From: CAYFJO01 sp964343305
Lineage (GTDB): Bacteria; Planctomycetota; Planctomycetia; Pirellulales; Pirellulaceae
Length of the DNA stretch: 9,518 bases
Direction of reading: 5' to 3'
Assembly (NCBI GenBank): GCA_964343305.1
Contig: CAYFJO010000417.1
Location: 1-9,518 of the forward strand
In this document: piece after piece, positions 6,303 to 9,518 of the stretch
Layout: each line of letters begins with the position of its first letter
How positions within the stretch are numbered: the stretch's first letter is position 1
Program-made: the position numbers and the translations under genes
Notes under the pieces: model-generated
Databases searched by the model: none
The model's input: the letters and a program-made list of their open reading frames with translations, nothing else
Told to the model about the DNA's origin: nothing

Positions 6303-9047
6303 CTACTTGAGTGGCAACCATTGCAACGTGTACTTCGCGGCCGCGCGGACTTTGGTCGACTTATCGCTGGCTAACATCTTCTCCAATGGTCTGCGGGCGC
6401 GCGCATCGCCCATGTAATACAACCCATAGATGGCGGCAACCCGATTAGACTCGAGAGGATCACTCTTCGCGGCATCAATCAATGCCGGCACGGCCGATGG
6501 GTGGCGTATTTTTCCTAGGGCACTGATCGTCGCAGCGCGAGACTTGCCTTTCTGTTTGGCGAGCAGCTCGACCATCGGCTGGGCGGCGCGCAGGTCGACA
6601 ATCAAGCTCAGCGTGTGGACGGCGTACCAGGATCTGTCAGGCTCACCCAGTAACTTGATCAGCGACGGCACGGCCGGCTCCCCAATCTTTGCTAGCGTCT
6701 TGAATACATAATCATTGTTGTGAGAACGTGGACCGAACGAAGCGACCATGGCATCGACACTTCGCTTGTCACCGATCTGCGTCAATGCACGCACACCGTC
6801 TGGTCGCAAAGTAGCATCCTCCTCCATCGCCGCAACGATGTAGTCAACTGCCCGCGAATCAGCCAGATCACCGAGGGTACGGATGATGACTGCCTTGCCT
6901 CCCACCGACTTGATGTCCGTGCCCGTCAAGATAGGCACAACTCCGCGACCAGCGTACTTCAACACCTGGCACACATTGACAACATGCTTCTCGTCATCTC
7001 GCACCCACTTCATTAGCGGATCAATCGCCGCAGGCCCTAGGTTGATCAACGCCGTACGGACAGCCGTCCGTACTTGAAGCGAATCCGTTTCCAGGTAAAC
7101 GCGGGTGAGCGGTTCGGCCGCACGCGCGTCGCCGCATTCGCCAAGCGCCAGTGCTGCCAGGCGTCGTACGGTCGTGGATTGCTTCGAGTCGACAACGGCA
7201 ACCAGCGCGGGAACGGCCGCCGAGCCAACTTCCGAAAACTTCTGGGCCAGCTCCTCCGCCCGAGCCGGATTGGCGGTCGCAAAACCGTCGATCAGTATTT
7301 TCACCGTACGGTCTGAATCCGTTTTGGCGAGCCCGCCGACTAACTCCTTTGGAATCTCATCGTTATTCTTGATCATCAGCGAGAGCGCCTCGAATGCACG
7401 CGCTGTTTGCATTCCGCCCAGCGCCTGAGCCGCCGAATAACGAACATAGGGATAACGATTGCTTATCGCCGTCAGCAGAGGCGCGATCGCCCGCTCGTCC
7501 TTTCGCTTGGCCAAAGCGGTAGCTGGATAGACTCCGTTCCAGGTCTTGTCCGCTTTGACGGCCGCCATTAACAGGTCGCGGTTTTCCTCGCTGTCATGTC
7601 GCTCGAAGAAATCGATCACGTCGGTCGAAAATCCCCCGGACAAGATGGGTACTCTCCGCGCAAGCGATTGCAGCGGGACCACAGCGCGCGGGTCATCGAT
7701 GCGAGCCAGCGCCGTAGCGGCCGTGTTCCAAGTAAGTTGCTCTTCGCTGTCTAACGCCTTGATCAACGTCGGCACGCAAGGCTTACCAACCGCTGCCCAG
7801 TACTTCGTGATACGTGCATAGGGCATCTCCCGCTTGCCCTTCATCCAAGCGATCACCGCATCGACATAGGCGGCATCCGGTTTTCCTGCCAACGTGTCGA
7901 GCAACTTGTAAACCAGATGTCGATCGCCGTTGCGAAATGCCGTTAGAACGTGTGGCTTCGCTTGTTGCATGCCTGCGGCAAGAAGGGCAATCAGAGCTGC
8001 ATCGCGACGATCGCGATTCTTGTCATCTAAGGCTTTCAGGAACGGAGTCGGTGTCTTCGCCGCTATCTTGCACAGCGCTTCGGCTACAAGATCCGGAAAT
8101 GGGTCCGGTAAACTTGCCCCTGGCCCAGCGCCGCCACCTCCGCCGTCCGCGCTCGCCGGCAAACGCTCGCCTTTTAGCAACGCCGCGCGGAAGTCCAGCA
8201 GCAACGCCAGGGCGCGCTCATCCTGAAAGTTACCAAGTGCAGCCACCGCCTGATTGCGCGCTGGATGCCCTACGTTCTTGGCCGTCTCCAGCAACAACGG
8301 AATCGACCGTTCGTCCTTTAGCCGTCCGATGGCCCGAATCGCGTCCTCGTCGAATGCGTTGTCCTTGTGTCGTTTTACGCTCTTGAAACTTGCCAACAGA
8401 TGCGGCGTCGCGGGACGATCACCAAGAAGGCCCAGCCCAACCACGGCGCCGCGCGGTACCGTGTCGAGCGCATCGCGTAGTGGCTCAAAGGCGCGAGTAT
8501 CGCCGATCTTACCGAGCGCAACCGCCGCTTCTCGCCTTTCAGAATACCGACCTGTTTTGAGGACAACCACGAGCGAATCGATTGCCTTTTTGTCGCCGAT
8601 CTCTCCTAGAATCCAAGCGACCGACGCCTGGTATGTCGTGGGCGTCTTCAACTCTTCGAGCAATGGGGCAACGGCGCTCGCACCGTACTTCACAATCGCC
8701 TGCGAGACGTGCGATCGCTGGTCACTGCGGCTAAGCTGTTGGATGAGCGGGCGAAGCGCACGCGGATCCTTCCACTCGCCGAGCAGCTTCGCGCAGGCTT
8801 CGCGGCGAAAGTCAGAATGAGCCGAGGCATCCTGCAGGCCTTCGATCACGTACGGAGCGGCCTGCGGACCGATTTTGCGAATTTCATCGACGACCGAGGG
8901 GATCTGATCCAGACCGTAGGCGGGCAGTTGGAATCGCAATCGATGCACGAGATTGCGAACTTGCTCCGCCACATCCGTAGGCTGCGCTTGGGCAGACAGC
9001 GAGCAAACGAGAAACACAGTCACGACCACAACAGAAAATCGGCGCAT
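6303..9047 (-). CDS. Secreted HEAT-repeat protein with many GDxRA-type repeats (about 914 residues)
   Basis: I prefer the start at 9047 over the upstream in-frame ATG at 9089. It gives a classic signal peptide (MRRF, hydrophobic core, SAQA near residue 21), and AAAGG at 9056-9060 lies eight bases before it, while the earlier ATG adds 14 polar residues and has no good site. The mature protein is almost wholly HEAT repeats of the PBS-lyase / HEAT_2 kind. About fifteen copies of a G/K-D-x-R-A-x-x-P-L turn-helix motif occur, for example KDPRALRPL, GDTRAFEPL, KDERAIAPL, GDARAAEPL and GDARARRPL. The array is broken at about residues 298-315 by a flexible Gly/Ala/Pro-rich linker (SADGGGGGAGPGAS), which splits it into a shorter N-terminal and a longer C-terminal superhelix. 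No enzymatic motif is seen, so a scaffold or binding role is inferred. The frame ends with TAG at 6303-6305. Confidence 0.88.
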   Translation of the reverse strand: MRRFSVVVVTVFLVCSLSAQAQPTDVAEQVRNLVHRLRFQLPAYGLDQIPSVVDEIRKIGPQAAPYVIEGLQDASAHSDFRREACAKLLGEWKDPRALRPLIQQLSRSDQRSHVSQAIVKYGASAVAPLLEELKTPTTYQASVAWILGEIGDKKAIDSLVVVLKTGRYSERREAAVALGKIGDTRAFEPLRDALDTVPRGAVVGLGLLGDRPATPHLLASFKSVKRHKDNAFDEDAIRAIGRLKDERSIPLLLETAKNVGHPARNQAVAALGNFQDERALALLLDFRAALLKGERLPASADGGGGGAGPGASLPDPFPDLVAEALCKIAAKTPTPFLKALDDKNRDRRDAALIALLAAGMQQAKPHVLTAFRNGDRHLVYKLLDTLAGKPDAAYVDAVIAWMKGKREMPYARITKYWAAVGKPCVPTLIKALDSEEQLTWNTAATALARIDDPRAVVPLQSLARRVPILSGGFSTDVIDFFERHDSEENRDLLMAAVKADKTWNGVYPATALAKRKDERAIAPLLTAISNRYPYVRYSAAQALGGMQTARAFEALSLMIKNNDEIPKELVGGLAKTDSDRTVKILIDGFATANPARAEELAQKFSEVGSAAVPALVAVVDSKQSTTVRRLAALALGECGDARAAEPLTRVYLETDSLQVRTAVRTALINLGPAAIDPLMKWVRDDEKHVVNVCQVLKYAGRGVVPILTGTDIKSVGGKAVIIRTLGDLADSRAVDYIVAAMEEDATLRPDGVRALTQIGDKRSVDAMVASFGPRSHNNDYVFKTLAKIGEPAVPSLIKLLGEPDRSWYAVHTLSLIVDLRAAQPMVELLAKQKGKSRAATISALGKIRHPSAVPALIDAAKSDPLESNRVAAIYGLYYMGDARARRPLEKMLASDKSTKVRAAAKYTLQWLPLK

Positions 9048-9055
9048 AGCAAGGG

Positions 9056-9060
9056 CCTTT
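9056..9060 (-). promoter_or_regulatory. Ribosome binding site deciding the start of the second HEAT gene
   Basis: AAAGG on the minus strand lies eight bases upstream of the ATG at 9047. It favours that codon over the in-frame ATG at 9089, which has no comparable site and would place 14 polar residues ahead of the signal peptide. Confidence 0.55.
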
Positions 9061-9230
9061 GGAGAATTCGATGTGCGAGTCCAACTCATCTTACGTCATT
9101 TGCGACGCATCTTGCCAATGCCACGTTCCACCTCACTGCAACTCGCAGCGGTCCTGCCGCCACCTAGCCGGATTTCTGGCAGAGAGATTCGATTACAATT
9201 AACACCGCAAACTAATCTATTTCACGCGAT

Positions 9231-9236
9231 AAGGTG
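9231..9236 (+). promoter_or_regulatory. Ribosome binding site of the gene starting at 9243
   Basis: AAGGTG lies six bases before the ATG at 9243 and supports that start. The 195-bp gap between the two divergent start codons (9047 and 9243) must also hold both promoters. An AT-rich patch at about 9190-9222, including TAATCT, is a possible promoter zone, but no well-spaced -35/-10 pair could be fixed. Confidence 0.5.
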
Positions 9237-9242
9237 AATTGG

Positions 9243-9518
9243 ATGAATGTTCATAGAGCGGGTCGGAGAATTGGTACACTTTGCGTCTACCTCCTACTGA
9301 CACTTTTCGCCAGTGTACGCGGAGCGGCGGCGGCGGCGTCCGGCGACGCGCGGGTATACCCACAGGGCAAAGTGTTTCCATTCATGGGCTATTCTGGTGC
9401 GCCGCATCGGGACGCCAAGTTCGGATTTAGTGTTGCGGGGCCGAGTTATTCTACAGACCAAGGGGGCGTAACTCGGAGTCCGTGTTACGCAGCTTGCCTA
9501 TCTGATAATAGAAGGGGA
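9243..9518 (+). CDS. Secreted protein of unknown function, N-terminal fragment
   Basis: The frame is open from the ATG at 9243 to the end of the window (92 codons) and continues beyond it. Residues 1-34 are a signal peptide: basic MNVHRAGRR, hydrophobic GTLCVYLLLTLFASV, then an Ala run (encoded by repeated GCG) with likely cleavage near AAAAA-SGD. The mature part starts DARVYPQGKVFPFMGYSGAP and continues into GFSVAGPSYSTDQ. The FPFMGYSG segment hints at the first strand of an alpha/beta-barrel carbohydrate-active or related domain, as in many planctomycete exported proteins, but I do not recognise the family with confidence. The start has a good ribosome binding site. The gene is divergent from the large HEAT-repeat gene. 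Function must be left open. Confidence 0.75.
   Translation, partial: MNVHRAGRRIGTLCVYLLLTLFASVRGAAAAASGDARVYPQGKVFPFMGYSGAPHRDAKFGFSVAGPSYSTDQGGVTRSPCYAACLSDNRRG

Noticed and set aside
7814..8820. Long plus-strand frames (188-190 codons) opposite the second HEAT gene
   Set aside because: They are antisense mirrors of a high-GC repeat-coding gene, with compositions rich in Arg, Ser and Pro and no recognisable domain.
9048..9089. Upstream ATG at 9089 as the start of the second HEAT protein
   Set aside because: It would place 14 polar residues before the signal peptide and lacks a ribosome binding site; the ATG at 9047 has AAAGG at good spacing.

Overview
The window looks like chromosomal DNA from a planctomycete (Planctomycetota, possibly Pirellulales). 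This is inferred from the protein families: a DUF1080 / 3-keto-disaccharide hydrolase tail, two very large secreted HEAT-repeat proteins, a PadR regulator paired with a HAAS-type membrane protein, and moderately high GC. No rRNA, tRNA, CRISPR array or phage gene was seen.

Layout. 1-240 (+): C-terminal end of a DUF1080 protein that begins outside the window. 384-986 (-): small HAAS/DUF1700-like membrane protein. 1100-2074 (-): PadR winged-helix domain fused to a multi-spanning membrane domain. The PadR gene is upstream of the HAAS gene, and a PadR-type dyad (GTATGT-N9-ACATAC, 2116-2136) lies just upstream of the pair. 2075-2390: intergenic. 2391-3281 (-): TauD/TfdA-family 2-oxoglutarate/Fe(II) dioxygenase gene broken by a tiny palindromic insertion. 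3282-3589: divergent intergenic region. 3590-6163 (+): secreted 857-residue HEAT-repeat protein. 6303-9047 (-): second secreted HEAT-repeat protein of about 914 residues, convergent with the first. 9243-9518 (+): start of another secreted protein that runs off the end.

The clearest novelty is the dioxygenase lesion. A 61-bp element with perfect 12-bp terminal inverted repeats (GGTAGTGGGTGA) and a central hairpin lies at 2952-3012 between two copies of GTCTCATC. Removing the element plus one copy (69 bp) exactly restores a 273-residue TauD-type protein, including the NFGGNWHSDTTY iron-binding motif that spans the junction. The element is therefore a MITE- or REP-like insertion into a formerly intact gene, and every other expected catalytic residue is still present.

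The second point of interest is the PadR-membrane fusion with its HAAS partner. It looks like a membrane-tethered one-component regulator, and no transporter genes, the usual neighbours of such pairs, are present here. How these genes relate to the dioxygenase or the HEAT proteins cannot be told from the sequence; the window reads as several independent transcription units.
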